In this document: positions 1 to 8,444 of the stretch, in pieces | Position numbering within the stretch: the stretch's first letter is position 1 | Layout of the letters: each line of letters begins with the position of its first letter | NCBI RefSeq assembly: GCF_014652635.1 | Contig: NZ_BMZE01000004.1 | Location: forward strand, 339,821 to 403,820 | Direction: 5' to 3' | Length of the DNA: 64,000 nucleotides | From: Devosia pacifica | GTDB lineage: Bacteria > Pseudomonadota > Alphaproteobacteria > Rhizobiales > Devosiaceae | Notes under the pieces: model-generated | The model's input: only the letters and a program-made list of their open reading frames with translations | Databases searched by the model: none | Told to the model about the DNA's origin: nothing | Program-made: the position numbers and the translations under genes

Positions 1-149
1 CCAAGATCGGCTGCGATCGTGGGCAGAGCAGTCGCGACGATCTGCATGTCGAGCGCTGCCATGAACATACCGACCAGCACCGCAAAGTAGATGGTCATCC
101 TTCGCCGTGTGCTCATTTGCGGTCGGGCGTCGGCTGTGGTCGCAGACAT
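1..149 (-). CDS. MFS drug efflux transporter (DHA2/EmrB type), N-terminal fragment
   Basis: Reading leftward from an ATG at 149 gives the first 49 residues of a transporter that runs off the window. After a 15-residue polar N-terminus comes a hydrophobic segment containing VGMFMAALDMQIVATALPTI. This is the TM1 signature (LDxxIVxxALP) of the 14-TM DHA2 proton-driven drug efflux family. It would sit in the inner membrane and export toxic compounds. It is divergent from a MarR-family gene with about 100 bases and a perfect palindrome between them, the classical layout of a pump controlled by its neighbouring repressor. The substrate cannot be inferred. Confidence 0.82.
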   Translation of the reverse strand, partial: MSATTADARPQMSTRRRMTIYFAVLVGMFMAALDMQIVATALPTIAADL

Positions 150-195
150 AGGGCTCTCCTGGACAAGCGGCGTATTTCTGTGCCGTTGTCAAACA

Positions 196-210
196 TATGT
201 CAATGACATA
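196..210. promoter_or_regulatory. Palindromic operator between efflux pump and MarR gene
   Basis: TATGTCA-A-TGACATA is a perfect 7-1-7 inverted repeat in the shared promoter region. A TTGTCA at 186-191, immediately upstream, could be a -35 element for the rightward gene. Size, symmetry and location fit a MarR-family dimer site that would control both divergent genes. Binding is inferred, not shown. Confidence 0.6.
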
Positions 211-250
211 CACACTCGGCGTGATATTGGAACTTCAACGATCGTGTCAG

Positions 251-811
251 ATGGCCAAGCCAGTCTCCACCGAAACGTCGCTTCACCATAAGCAGCTGCA
301 ATTCCTGCAGCAGGAGGGAATGTCATCGGCTTCTGCACAGGCAACGATCGTTATCGACCGCATTATGCAGGACCTTCGAAAGTCGATAGCTCGGCGCGAG
401 CTCGGCCGGATGATTATCGAGCAACTTGACCTCGATATCGAAGCATCGGCTCTCGACATTCTGTTTCTGGTCGAAGGCAAACCCGAACTCGATGAGGTCA
501 CTGTCGGCACGGTGGCGGAGCGATTGGGGGTAGACCCCTCTCGTGCCAGCAGGTTGGTGGCCGATGCCGTGTCGCGCGGCGTTCTCAAGCGGGTTGCGTC
601 ACAGGCTGATGCGCGCAGGATTTGCCTTGAGTTGACCGATAAGGGCGCGGATTACGCCCGGCGCTTTAGAACCCACAAGCTGAAGCTGTTTGCGGAGGCG
701 CTAGGCGGCTGGTCGGAGGCAGATCTTGTTCAGTTCTCGGCACTGTTTGAGCGCTTCAGCCAATGGGTTTCAGAAGCGCGAACCCGCAATCTTTCAGGGC
801 CAGGCAATTAG
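251..811 (+). CDS. MarR family transcriptional regulator
   Basis: A protein of 186 aa carries a winged helix-turn-helix of the MarR type. The recognition region is in the middle (VAERLGVDPSRASRLVADAV) and is followed by the wing (KRVASQADARRICLELTDKG) and a C-terminal dimerisation helix. I chose ATG 251. The earlier in-frame ATG at 197 lies inside the palindromic operator and would give an N-terminus unlike the family; an ATG at 320 is also possible. It probably represses the divergent DHA2 pump and itself, with release by a small ligand that cannot be predicted. The N-terminal ~35 residues before the first helix are longer than usual. Confidence 0.85.
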   Translation: MAKPVSTETSLHHKQLQFLQQEGMSSASAQATIVIDRIMQDLRKSIARRELGRMIIEQLDLDIEASALDILFLVEGKPELDEVTVGTVAERLGVDPSRASRLVADAVSRGVLKRVASQADARRICLELTDKGADYARRFRTHKLKLFAEALGGWSEADLVQFSALFERFSQWVSEARTRNLSGPGN

Positions 812-902
812 CCGTCGAATTGTGCCGATTGCCCATTGATTGCGTCGGCTTGCGCCGATTAAGTCCGCACACAAAACCGCACTCACAATTGGAGTAATTT
901 GC

Positions 903-1940
903 ATGAGCATTCGTTTCGGCCTGCTTGGCGCAGGGCGCATCGGTAAGGTTCACGCCCGCGCTGTCTCGTCCAACAGCAGAGCGCAGCTCGTCGCCGTTGC
1001 CGACGCTTTCGAGCAAGCGGCGTCTGATCTCGCCGGACAATATGGCTGCGAAGTGCGGAGCATTGATGCCATCGAGTCCGCTGCCGATATCGATGCCGTT
1101 ATCATCTGCACGCCCACCGACACACATGCCGACCTGATCGAACGTTTCGCGCGCGCCGGCAAGGCGATCTTCTGCGAAAAGCCGATCGATCTCATCATCG
1201 AACGCGTCGAAGCTTGCCTGAAGGTTGTGGATGCGGAAGCGGCGACATTGATGGTCGGGTTCAACCGTCGCTTCGATCCGCACTTCATGGCGCTGAAATC
1301 CGTCATCGAGCGCGGCGAGATCGGTGCGGTCGAGATGGTGCAGATCGTCTCGCGTGACCCCGGCGCGCCCCCGGTCGACTACATCAAGCGCTCCGGCGGC
1401 ATCTTCCGCGACATGACCATTCATGATTTCGACATGGCCCGGTTTCTCCTTGGCGAGGCTGTCGAGACCGTCACGGCGCACGCTTCCAACCTCGTCGACA
1501 AGGCAATCGGCGAGGCCGGCGATTTCGATAGCGCCAGCATCATTCTGACCACCGCCAGTGGTCGGCATGCCTCAATTTCCAACTCGCGCCGCGCCACCTA
1601 TGGGTATGATCAGCGCATCGAGGTGCACGGCGCCAAGGGGGCCGTCTCCGCAGAAAATCAGCGTCCGGTGTCCATTGAGATCGCAACAGCCGACGGTTAC
1701 ACGCGCCCGCCGTTGCATGATTTCTTCATGACCCGCTACACCGAAGCATATGCCAACGAAATCAGCGCATTCGTTGATGCGGTTGAATCAAAATCTCTAC
1801 CGACGCCGAGCGGCCTCGACGGCATGTTGGCGCTCGCACTCGCCGAAGCCGCGCTCAAGTCCGTCAAGGAGCAGCGTGCCGTAAAGATCTCGGAGGTCAC
1901 CGGCGCCCTCGCAACGCGTGACGTGTTTCAGGGCCGCTAG
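903..1940 (+). CDS. iolG: Inositol 2-dehydrogenase (Gfo/Idh/MocA family)
   Basis: A 345-aa protein starts with the Rossmann motif GAGRIGKVHA. It continues with CEKPIDL, the conserved EKP dinucleotide-binding motif, then MVGFNRRFDPHF and FRDMTIHDFDMARFL, whose Asp/His pair is the catalytic region of inositol dehydrogenases. It would oxidise myo-inositol to scyllo-inosose with NAD+, the first step of the pathway whose later enzymes lie at 4.5-10.4 kb. ATG 903 has GGAG 8 bases upstream; an upstream ATG at 840 lacks this. No GGAA-N6-TTCC site was found upstream, unlike the iol operon. The stop codon shares a CTAG tetranucleotide with the stop of the convergent LacI gene, so no terminator separates them. 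Substrate could be another polyol, but the sequence fits IolG/IdhA best. Confidence 0.85.
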   Translation: MSIRFGLLGAGRIGKVHARAVSSNSRAQLVAVADAFEQAASDLAGQYGCEVRSIDAIESAADIDAVIICTPTDTHADLIERFARAGKAIFCEKPIDLIIERVEACLKVVDAEAATLMVGFNRRFDPHFMALKSVIERGEIGAVEMVQIVSRDPGAPPVDYIKRSGGIFRDMTIHDFDMARFLLGEAVETVTAHASNLVDKAIGEAGDFDSASIILTTASGRHASISNSRRATYGYDQRIEVHGAKGAVSAENQRPVSIEIATADGYTRPPLHDFFMTRYTEAYANEISAFVDAVESKSLPTPSGLDGMLALALAEAALKSVKEQRAVKISEVTGALATRDVFQGR

Positions 1941-2983
1941 CGCTCCGCCTCCTGCGTGCCGACGCTGGCCACCGAGCCACGTATCATCAGTTCGCCTGAC
2001 AGCGCGACGTGGCGCTGTTGGGCTTCCGGGTGTTCGAGGCGGGCAATGATCGTCGCAGCGATCGCTTCCGCCAATCTCGGAACCGGTTGCGCTACGGCAG
2101 TGATGCCTGGCCGATGCAGGGCGAACAGTTCGACGTCATCGAAACTCGCCAGCGAAATGTCCCAGCCTATTGTCAGGCCATTATCGCGAAGCCAGCGTAG
2201 AACACCGACTGTCATATTGTAGTTGGCGCTGAAAACTGCTGTTGGCGGGGCCTCGAGCGCCATCAAGCGAGAGACGGCGAAATAGCCGCCTTCTTCAGTC
2301 CAATCGCCATTGCAGATGTACTCGGCGACCGTGGGTACGTTGTGCGCAGCCAATGCGCTTTTGTATCCGGCGAGGCGATCGCGTGCCACGGACCGGTGCA
2401 GGGGGCCATGAACGGTAGCAATTCTCCTGTGGCCGGCAGCAATTATCTGCTCCACCAGCAGGGCGCTTGATGCACGATTGTCGACCAGCACTCTGTCCGC
2501 AACAATACCGGGCAGATCGTTGTCGAACAGGATTACGGGTACGTTGTCAGGAAGCTGCTCCTTGGCCGCCTCCCAAAGCTGTTCATTGCCATCCATCACC
2601 ACGGCGTCGACGCGATGGTTTGCAAAAAAATCCAGGCCGTCAGCAAACGATCGCGCGTCCTGCTCGTGCCGATAAAGCAGTACCGTCCTGCCACGCAATC
2701 GCAGCAATCGTATGAGATCATCAATCAGCCGCGCATGCACTTGGCCAAGCGAAGGAACCATGAGGCCGACAAACTGCGACTTGTTCGACTTCATTGAGGC
2801 AGCAGCAGCATTGCGGCGATAGCCCAGCGCCGCAATCGCGTCGGCGATCATGCGGCGGTTGCTTTCGCGCATAGGCCGGTCATTGAGGTATCTCGAAACC
2901 GTACCAAGCGCGACGCCAGCGTGCTCCGCAACGTCGACTATTGTGACCGGGCGGCGTCCGCGAGGCTTTCCTTCAGGCTCCAC
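1937..2983 (-). CDS. LacI family transcriptional regulator
   Basis: A 348-aa protein with an N-terminal LacI HTH (VTIVDVAEHAGVALGTVSRYLND, then the hinge region) is followed by a periplasmic-binding-protein-like effector domain (FVGLMVPSLGQVHARLIDDL; ILFDNDLPGIVADRVLVDN; SFDDVELFAL). It starts at GTG 2983 with GGAGGT just upstream. It is divergent from the sugar-binding protein at 3195, and a TGACA/TGTCA palindrome lies between them, so it probably represses that gene and itself until a sugar-like effector binds. The effector is unknown; context suggests a polyol or hexose derivative. Confidence 0.88.
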   Translation of the reverse strand: MEPEGKPRGRRPVTIVDVAEHAGVALGTVSRYLNDRPMRESNRRMIADAIAALGYRRNAAAASMKSNKSQFVGLMVPSLGQVHARLIDDLIRLLRLRGRTVLLYRHEQDARSFADGLDFFANHRVDAVVMDGNEQLWEAAKEQLPDNVPVILFDNDLPGIVADRVLVDNRASSALLVEQIIAAGHRRIATVHGPLHRSVARDRLAGYKSALAAHNVPTVAEYICNGDWTEEGGYFAVSRLMALEAPPTAVFSANYNMTVGVLRWLRDNGLTIGWDISLASFDDVELFALHRPGITAVAQPVPRLAEAIAATIIARLEHPEAQQRHVALSGELMIRGSVASVGTQEAER

Positions 2984-3010
2984 CCTACCTCCGGAAACTC
3001 TGTCTTGTTG

Positions 3011-3024
3011 ACATCGTTGTCATG
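3011..3024. promoter_or_regulatory. Candidate LacI-type operator
   Basis: TGACA-TCGT-TGTCA is an inverted repeat centred on CG, as is common for LacI-family operators, placed 28 bases upstream of the LacI start codon. A related but imperfect copy (AATGACAACGTTTCATT, 3083-3099) lies on the side of the binding-protein gene. Two sites would allow control of both divergent genes. Inference from symmetry and position only. Confidence 0.5.
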
Positions 3025-3194
3025 TATGCACGCTTTTGGCGGTCAGAATCAAGGCGGGAGCGCTAAGCATCGTTCACAAGGGAATGACAACGTTTCATTT
3101 GCATGCCCGCTCTTGTATGGTAGAGCCAGCCTAAGTTCGGAAAGTCCCGGTTCTGCGCCGGGATGCTCGTGCCACCGCATGTGAGGAAAAGACA

Positions 3195-4475
3195 ATGCGC
3201 ATTGATAGACGACAATTCATGATGGGAAGCGCCGCGCTCGCAGCAAGCCTCGGTGTCTCACCGGCCTTCGCGCAGCAGGCAATGCTTCGGCTGATCTTCT
3301 GGGGTGGCCAGCCGCGCGCAGACCGCACCTATGGCGTTACCGACCTTTACACCGAGGCAAATCCCGACGTTTCGATTGATGGTGAATTTCTCGGCTGGGA
3401 AGATTACTGGACCAAGCTTGCGACGCAGACTGCTGGCGGCAACGCGCCGGACATCTGCCAGATGGATTACCGCTATATCGTCGAGTATGCGCGACGTAAC
3501 ACTCTCGTTCCCCTCGATGAGTATGTCGGCGGCGTGCTGGACCTTAGTAATTTCGATGAAGACCAGATCGATGGCGGTCGCATTGATGGTTCCCTGTACG
3601 GCATCAGTCTCGGGTCAAACGCGGGGTCGACGCTCTATAATGCCACTGCGTTGAGCAATGCCGGCATCGAGATCGATCCAATGTCGATGACGTACCCGGA
3701 ATTGCTGGAAGCAGGCGCGCGCTTCGCTGAGGCTCAAGACGGCATGAAGCTGCTTTCCGACGGTAGCGGCGTTGAGTTGCTGCTGGAGAATTGGCTGCGT
3801 CAGAAGGGCAAGGCCCTCTATACCGCCGAGGGTGAACCGGCCTTTGAGGCCTCTGACCTTATTGAGTGGTTCCAGCTCTGGAACGAACTGCGCGCCGCAG
3901 ATGCCTGTGTCAGCGCCGAAGTTCAGGCCGCCGATGTCGGCCCGGCCCAAACCTCGGTTCTCACGACAGGCCAGGCCGCGACTGCCTTCAAGACGTCGAA
4001 CCAGCTCGTGGCCTTCCAGGAGATCAACGAGGATAATATCGATATCGCGATCTATCCGAAAATTTCCGAGGATTCGACCGGCGGGCACTACCGCAAGCCG
4101 TCAATGTTCTTCTCGGTCACCAGCTCCAGCCAGGATCCGGAAGCCGCGGCGCACTTCATCAACTTCTTTGTCAACGACATTGAAGCTGGTCGAATTCTCG
4201 GTGTGGAGCGCGGAATTCCCGCCGATTCAGAAGTGCGCCAAGCCATCGCCCCAGAGCTTGACGAGAAGAGCAGGGCGGCTCTGGAGTTCGTTGCGAACCT
4301 CGGCGAGCTGGCTGGTCCGCTGCCGCCGCCACCTCCGCCTGCCGCTGGCGAAATCGAAAAGGCACTGATCACAAAGAGCCAGGAAGTCGCCTTCGGCATG
4401 CAGTCGCCGGAAGACGCCGGTCAGGCGTTCTTTGATGAGGTCAACAGCATCCTCGAACGCGGCTCGGTCAACTGA
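3195..4475 (+). CDS. Extracellular solute-binding protein (family 1), sugar ABC transporter
   Basis: A 426-aa exported protein begins with a Tat-like signal (DRRQFMMGSAALAASLGV, cleavage after AFA|QQ). The mature part has the family-1 carbohydrate-binding fold: LIFWGGQPRADRT, GGNAPDICQMD and the closing FFSVTSSSQDPEAAAHFINFF region. GAGGAAA lies 7 bases before the ATG. It would capture a sugar or sugar derivative in the periplasm. No permease or ATPase gene follows; a strong terminator comes immediately after, so the partner membrane components must be elsewhere. The last third carries a proline run (PLPPPPPPA) before the C-terminal helix. Likely controlled by the divergent LacI protein. Confidence 0.85.
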   Translation: MRIDRRQFMMGSAALAASLGVSPAFAQQAMLRLIFWGGQPRADRTYGVTDLYTEANPDVSIDGEFLGWEDYWTKLATQTAGGNAPDICQMDYRYIVEYARRNTLVPLDEYVGGVLDLSNFDEDQIDGGRIDGSLYGISLGSNAGSTLYNATALSNAGIEIDPMSMTYPELLEAGARFAEAQDGMKLLSDGSGVELLLENWLRQKGKALYTAEGEPAFEASDLIEWFQLWNELRAADACVSAEVQAADVGPAQTSVLTTGQAATAFKTSNQLVAFQEINEDNIDIAIYPKISEDSTGGHYRKPSMFFSVTSSSQDPEAAAHFINFFVNDIEAGRILGVERGIPADSEVRQAIAPELDEKSRAALEFVANLGELAGPLPPPPPPAAGEIEKALITKSQEVAFGMQSPEDAGQAFFDEVNSILERGSVN

Positions 4476-4493
4476 TCGATCCCATAGAACAAG

Positions 4494-4525
4494 AAAAAAG
4501 GGGGAGCATTTGCTCCCCCTTTTTT
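4494..4525. terminator. Bidirectional rho-independent terminator
   Basis: A perfect 9-bp stem GGGGGAGCA / TGCTCCCCC with a TT loop is flanked by A6 on the left and T6 on the right. It therefore works in both directions and separates the binding-protein gene from the convergent end of the iol operon. Confidence 0.93.
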
Positions 4526-4530
4526 CTGTC

Positions 4531-5334
4531 TCAGTTATCGAACAGCCATTCGTGTTCCTTGGCGTTGTGGAATTTCCACGTCCGCTTCGGACCGGCCATC
4601 ACGTTGAGATAATAGCTGTCATAGCCGTGGATCGTCGCCACCGGATGGTAGCCGCGGGGCACTAGCGAGACATCGCCGTCTTCCAACGCCATCGCTACAT
4701 CGAGCGAGCGGTCATCGGTGTAGACGCGCTGCATGGCGTAGCCCTGCGAAGGGTTGAACCTGTGATAGTACGTCTCTTCCAGCAGGCTCTCATGCGGCAG
4801 GTTGTCAGTATCGTGCTTGTGCGGCGGGTAGGAAGAGGTGTTGCCCGCCGGTGTGATCACCTCGACCACCAGCAGCGATTCCGCCGGATCGGTCTCCGGC
4901 AGAATGTTCACAACATGCCGTGTGTTCGAGCCCTTGCCGCGGGTGATCCGGGGGTTCGTGCCCGGCGGTATGACACGGGCAGGCAGGCTTCCGCCTTCAC
5001 CGGGGGCGCTGCACACGGCGAGTTCGAGATCCGTCGTCGCCTCGGCATGCCAGGATTGCCCAGCCGGGATATAGACAGCGTAAGGCTCGCCCTCGAACGG
5101 GCTCATCCGCTCGCCCAGTTCGCCGAACGACTCGTCGCCGACCGTGATCTTGGCCTTGCCCGTCACCAGAACCAGGCAGACTTCTTCGCGCCCGGTTTCG
5201 GCAGATGCGGTCTCGCCGCTGGCGAGCTTGTGAAGTGCAAAGCCCACATGGCCCCAGCCGGCGGATTCTGGCGTGACCTTGTGAACGAGGCCGGATTTAG
5301 CGCTCGGGCGGACCCGGAGGTCTGGTTGTGTCAT
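4531..5334 (-). CDS. iolB: 5-deoxy-glucuronate isomerase
   Basis: A 267-aa protein of the IolB cupin family converts 5-deoxy-D-glucuronate to 5-dehydro-2-deoxy-D-gluconate in the cytosolic inositol pathway. The C-terminal cupin holds the conserved metal-binding region SSYPPHKHDTDNLPHESLLEE and the YYHRFNP segment; the C-terminal MAGPKRTWKFHNAKEHEWL is typical of the family. It is the last gene of the leftward iol operon and its start overlaps the small upstream gene by 38 bases. The shared terminator at 4494-4525 follows. Length and motifs are normal. Confidence 0.93.
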   Translation of the reverse strand: MTQPDLRVRPSAKSGLVHKVTPESAGWGHVGFALHKLASGETASAETGREEVCLVLVTGKAKITVGDESFGELGERMSPFEGEPYAVYIPAGQSWHAEATTDLELAVCSAPGEGGSLPARVIPPGTNPRITRGKGSNTRHVVNILPETDPAESLLVVEVITPAGNTSSYPPHKHDTDNLPHESLLEETYYHRFNPSQGYAMQRVYTDDRSLDVAMALEDGDVSLVPRGYHPVATIHGYDSYYLNVMAGPKRTWKFHNAKEHEWLFDN

Positions 5335-5530
5335 CTGGTGGGGTCTCCTTCGGGAAGGCGATAAACAATGTGTAGATGGCGTAGGCCAGCATGCCGGCCG
5401 TCAGCACGCCCCATAGCGGCTCGCCGCCGAACCACTCCCAGCCACACCAGACGGCGATGACCGCCGTCAGAATGATGCGTAGCCAGAGCGGCCGCAGCCA
5501 TCTGGTTTCGTCTTGCTTCACTCCGTCCAC
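5297..5530 (-). CDS. Small two-helix membrane protein inside the iol operon
   Basis: A 77-aa reading frame (GTG 5530; an in-frame GTG at 5521 with AGGTGG upstream is an alternative start) encodes two hydrophobic segments, LRIILTAVIAVWCGWEWF and GVLTAGMLAYAIYTLFIAF. A proline-rich hydrophilic tail follows. It sits between iolE and iolB on the same strand and overlaps the iolB start by 38 bases, which suggests translational coupling and a real gene. I do not recognise a family. It could be a membrane anchor or accessory for inositol uptake or catabolism, but nothing in the sequence shows a function. Confidence 0.65.
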   Translation of the reverse strand: MDGVKQDETRWLRPLWLRIILTAVIAVWCGWEWFGGEPLWGVLTAGMLAYAIYTLFIAFPKETPPDDTTRPPGPPER

Positions 5531-5576
5531 CTTTCTGCATGTCCGCGATGATGGATAGAGTATTTCGGCGCGCCGA

Positions 5577-6494
5577 TCAGCCCCTTGGAAAGCCCTGGGT
5601 CTCGACGGTGTAACCGGCGGCAGTCATGATCCGCATCAATTCCTTGTAGCCGACCTCTGCCATCTTCAGCGGCGGGTTGGCCTTCGGGTCCTGTTCAGCC
5701 TCGACCACGAACCAGCCTTCATAGCCGTGCTCGGCCAGGCGCTTGACCAATGGCTCGAAATCCAACGATCCGTCGCCGGGCACGGTAAAAGCGCCGAGCG
5801 CCACGGCATCGAGGAAGGATTGCTTCGTACGGTCCAGCCCGTTGATCACGTCAAGGCGCAGATCTTTGACATGCACGTGGTTGATCCGCGCATGGTACTT
5901 GTCGATCGCCCGCATCGCGTCGCCACCGCCGAACACCAGATGTCCGACATCCAGCAGCAGCGGAATGCCGGCGCCCGAGTGGTTCATGAAGGCGTCGAGC
6001 TCGTCCTCGGTTTCGACCACCGCCGCCATGTGGTGGTGGTACGAAAGCGGCATGCCACGTTCCGCGCACCATTCGCCGAATTCGGTGAGCTTGCGCGCGT
6101 ATGCCTTCATCTCATCGTCGTCGAGACGCGCCTTTTGCGCCAGCGGTGCCGAGCGGTCACCCTGGATCGAACGGCCGACTTCGCCGTAAACGATGCACGG
6201 TGCACCGACTGCGCGAAACAGCTCGATCATCGGCTCAATGCGGTCTTTGTTGGCCGCAAGTTCCTCGTTGACGAGCGTACCGGAGAACCAGCCACCGCAA
6301 AGCGTTACGTCCGCTTCCTTAAGAATCGGCAGCATCACCTCAGGGTCGCTCGGGAACCGGCGGCCCATTTCCATGCCGGTAAACCCGGCGGAGCGGGACT
6401 GCCGCAGACACTCTTCCAGCGAAACGTCGTCGCTGAGTTCAACCAGATCGTCGTTCCACCAGGCGATGGGCGACATGCCGAGTTTGGCTTTCAC
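5577..6494 (-). CDS. iolE: Inosose dehydratase (2-keto-myo-inositol dehydratase)
   Basis: A 305-aa xylose-isomerase-like TIM-barrel protein (KLGMSPIAWWNDDLVELS at the start, FTGMEMGRRFP, SYHHHMAAVVETEDELD, LLLDVGHLVFGGGDA, HVHVKDLR, WFVVEAEQDP). These are metal-binding and active-site segments of IolE, which dehydrates scyllo-inosose to 3D-trihydroxycyclohexane-1,2-dione. The start is GTG with GGAGGA upstream. It lies between iolD and the small membrane gene in the iolCDE-x-B operon. Confidence 0.93.
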   Translation of the reverse strand: MKAKLGMSPIAWWNDDLVELSDDVSLEECLRQSRSAGFTGMEMGRRFPSDPEVMLPILKEADVTLCGGWFSGTLVNEELAANKDRIEPMIELFRAVGAPCIVYGEVGRSIQGDRSAPLAQKARLDDDEMKAYARKLTEFGEWCAERGMPLSYHHHMAAVVETEDELDAFMNHSGAGIPLLLDVGHLVFGGGDAMRAIDKYHARINHVHVKDLRLDVINGLDRTKQSFLDAVALGAFTVPGDGSLDFEPLVKRLAEHGYEGWFVVEAEQDPKANPPLKMAEVGYKELMRIMTAAGYTVETQGFPRG

Positions 6495-6541
6495 GGGTAT
6501 GCTCCTCCACGCCGCTCAGGGCGCTGCGTTTACGCGTTGTC

Positions 6542-8389
6542 CTAGCCGATGCGCTGCGCTTTGAGCGCGTCGACATAGCCCTTGCGGGCACTGTTGACCT
6601 GTTCGCGATCAGACACTTCCGGCACGGCCACGTCCCACCAGGCGCCGCCGGCGTCGGTTGTCTCGAGCGGGTCGGTATCGATGACGATCACACTGGTGCG
6701 CTCTTCGGATTTGCTCTCCGCGAGGGCCGTCTCCAGCTCGCTGATCGAGGAAACCTTGCGTGAGCTGGCACCCATCGAGGCTGCGTGCGCAGCAAAATCG
6801 ATTCCCGGCAGAGTGACATGGTTGGTGTCCTTCAACAGATTGTTGAAGTTCGCACCACCTGTCGCCATCTGCAGGCGGTTGATGCAGCCATAACCGGCAT
6901 TGTCCAGCAGAACGATGGTGAGCTTGGCGCCCAGCATGATCGCGCTGGCGAGTTCCGAGTTCATCATCATGTAGCTGCCGTCGCCGACCATCACCACGAC
7001 GTCGTCATCGGGTCGTGCCAGTTTCACGCCAAGACCGCCGGCAATCTCGTAGCCCATGGTCGAAAAACCGTATTCGAGATGGTAGCTGCCCGGGCCGGTC
7101 GATTTCCAAAGCTTGTGCAACTCGCCCGGTAGGCCGCCGGCCGCACACACCAGAACCGAGTCAGGGCGCGCCCGCTGCACCGCACCGATTACCTGCGCAT
7201 CCGAGGGCAGGGCAGCGTTGGTTGTTGCGGTCACCGCATCGGCAGCTTCGAGCCAGGTCTGCTTTTCCTCAAAGGCACGGGTGCGCCACTCGTCGGAAAC
7301 TTCCCAGCCCTTGAGCGCCTGGTCGAGCGCTGCGAGGCCGGCGCGCGCATCGGCCACCAGCGGCAGCGCGTTGTGCTTGGCGGCATCGAACGGCTGAACG
7401 TTCAGCCCGACAATCTTGAGATCTTCGTTCTGGAACAGGGCCCAGGAGCCGGTGGTGAAATCTGCGAGGCGCGTGCCGACAGCCAGAACCAGATCGGCTT
7501 CCTTGGCCAACGCATTCGAGGCTGAGGACCCCGTCACCCCGACCGATCCCATGTTGAGCGGATGATCGTGCGGTAGCGAGCTTTTGCCAGCCTGCGTCTC
7601 CATCACCGGAACGCTGTGTTCTTCGGCGAACTGCATAAGGGTTTCGGTGGCTTCCGAATACAGCACCCCGCCGCCGGCGATCAGCACCGGCTTGCTGGCC
7701 TTTCGCAGCGCCGCTGCTGCCTCGGCGAACTCGTCGGCATCTGGCATGATCCGGCGTGGCATCCAGACCTTCTCGGCAAAGAAGCTCTCAGGATAATCAT
7801 AAGCTTCTGCCTGTACGTCCTGACAGAGCGAAAGCGTTACCGGGCCGCACTCTGCCGGGTCGGTCAGCACCTGCATGGCACGACGCAAAGCCGGAATGAT
7901 CTGTTCGGGCCGCGTAATCCGGTCGAAATAGCGGCTGACCGGCTTGAAGCAATCATTGGCGGAGATGGTGCCGTCGCCAAAATCCTCGACTTGCTGCAGC
8001 ACGGGGTCGGGCAGGCGGTTGGCAAAGATGTCGCCCGGAAGCAGCAGCACCGGGATGCGATTGACATGTGCCAGCGCCGCCGCCGTCACCATGTTCAGCG
8101 CGCCGGGGCCGATGGAGGAGGTGCACGCCATGAACCGGCGGCGGAAATTCGCCTTCGAGTAGGCGATTGCTGCGTGGGCCATGCCCTGTTCGTTTTGCGC
8201 CCGGTAGGTCGGCAACTGGTCCTGCACCGAGTACAGCGCCTCACCGACGCCCGCCACGTTGCCATGACCGAAAATCGCGAACAGGCCGCCGAAAATCGGC
8301 ACCGTCTCGCCATCGATGATGGTCTTTTGCGCGCATAGGAATTGCGCCACGGCCTGCGCCATTGTCAGGCGGATCGTGTTCTGGGCCAT
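6542..8389 (-). CDS. iolD: 3D-(3,5/4)-trihydroxycyclohexane-1,2-dione hydrolase
   Basis: A 615-aa thiamine-diphosphate enzyme opens the cyclohexane ring in inositol breakdown. The N-terminal pyrimidine-binding domain has FGHGNVAGVGEALY and the GMAHAAIAYSK segment. The central domain resembles other acetolactate-synthase-like enzymes. The C-terminal domain has the TPP/Mg motif MVGDGSYMMMNSELASAI followed by LDNAGYGCINRLQ. ATG 8389 has GAGGAG upstream. About 50 bases separate it from iolC and from iolE, consistent with one operon. Confidence 0.94.
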   Translation of the reverse strand: MAQNTIRLTMAQAVAQFLCAQKTIIDGETVPIFGGLFAIFGHGNVAGVGEALYSVQDQLPTYRAQNEQGMAHAAIAYSKANFRRRFMACTSSIGPGALNMVTAAALAHVNRIPVLLLPGDIFANRLPDPVLQQVEDFGDGTISANDCFKPVSRYFDRITRPEQIIPALRRAMQVLTDPAECGPVTLSLCQDVQAEAYDYPESFFAEKVWMPRRIMPDADEFAEAAAALRKASKPVLIAGGGVLYSEATETLMQFAEEHSVPVMETQAGKSSLPHDHPLNMGSVGVTGSSASNALAKEADLVLAVGTRLADFTTGSWALFQNEDLKIVGLNVQPFDAAKHNALPLVADARAGLAALDQALKGWEVSDEWRTRAFEEKQTWLEAADAVTATTNAALPSDAQVIGAVQRARPDSVLVCAAGGLPGELHKLWKSTGPGSYHLEYGFSTMGYEIAGGLGVKLARPDDDVVVMVGDGSYMMMNSELASAIMLGAKLTIVLLDNAGYGCINRLQMATGGANFNNLLKDTNHVTLPGIDFAAHAASMGASSRKVSSISELETALAESKSEERTSVIVIDTDPLETTDAGGAWWDVAVPEVSDREQVNSARKGYVDALKAQRIG

Positions 8390-8444
8390 GTATCTGCTCC
8401 TCGCCGGGTTGCCGGTTTTCGCTAAGCGTTCAGTGTGACGATCT

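Noticed and set aside
1937..1940. CTAG shared by the stop codons of convergent genes (also at 24753-24756)
   Set aside because: Noted as tight packing; CTAG is simply TAG read on both strands, so no function is inferred.
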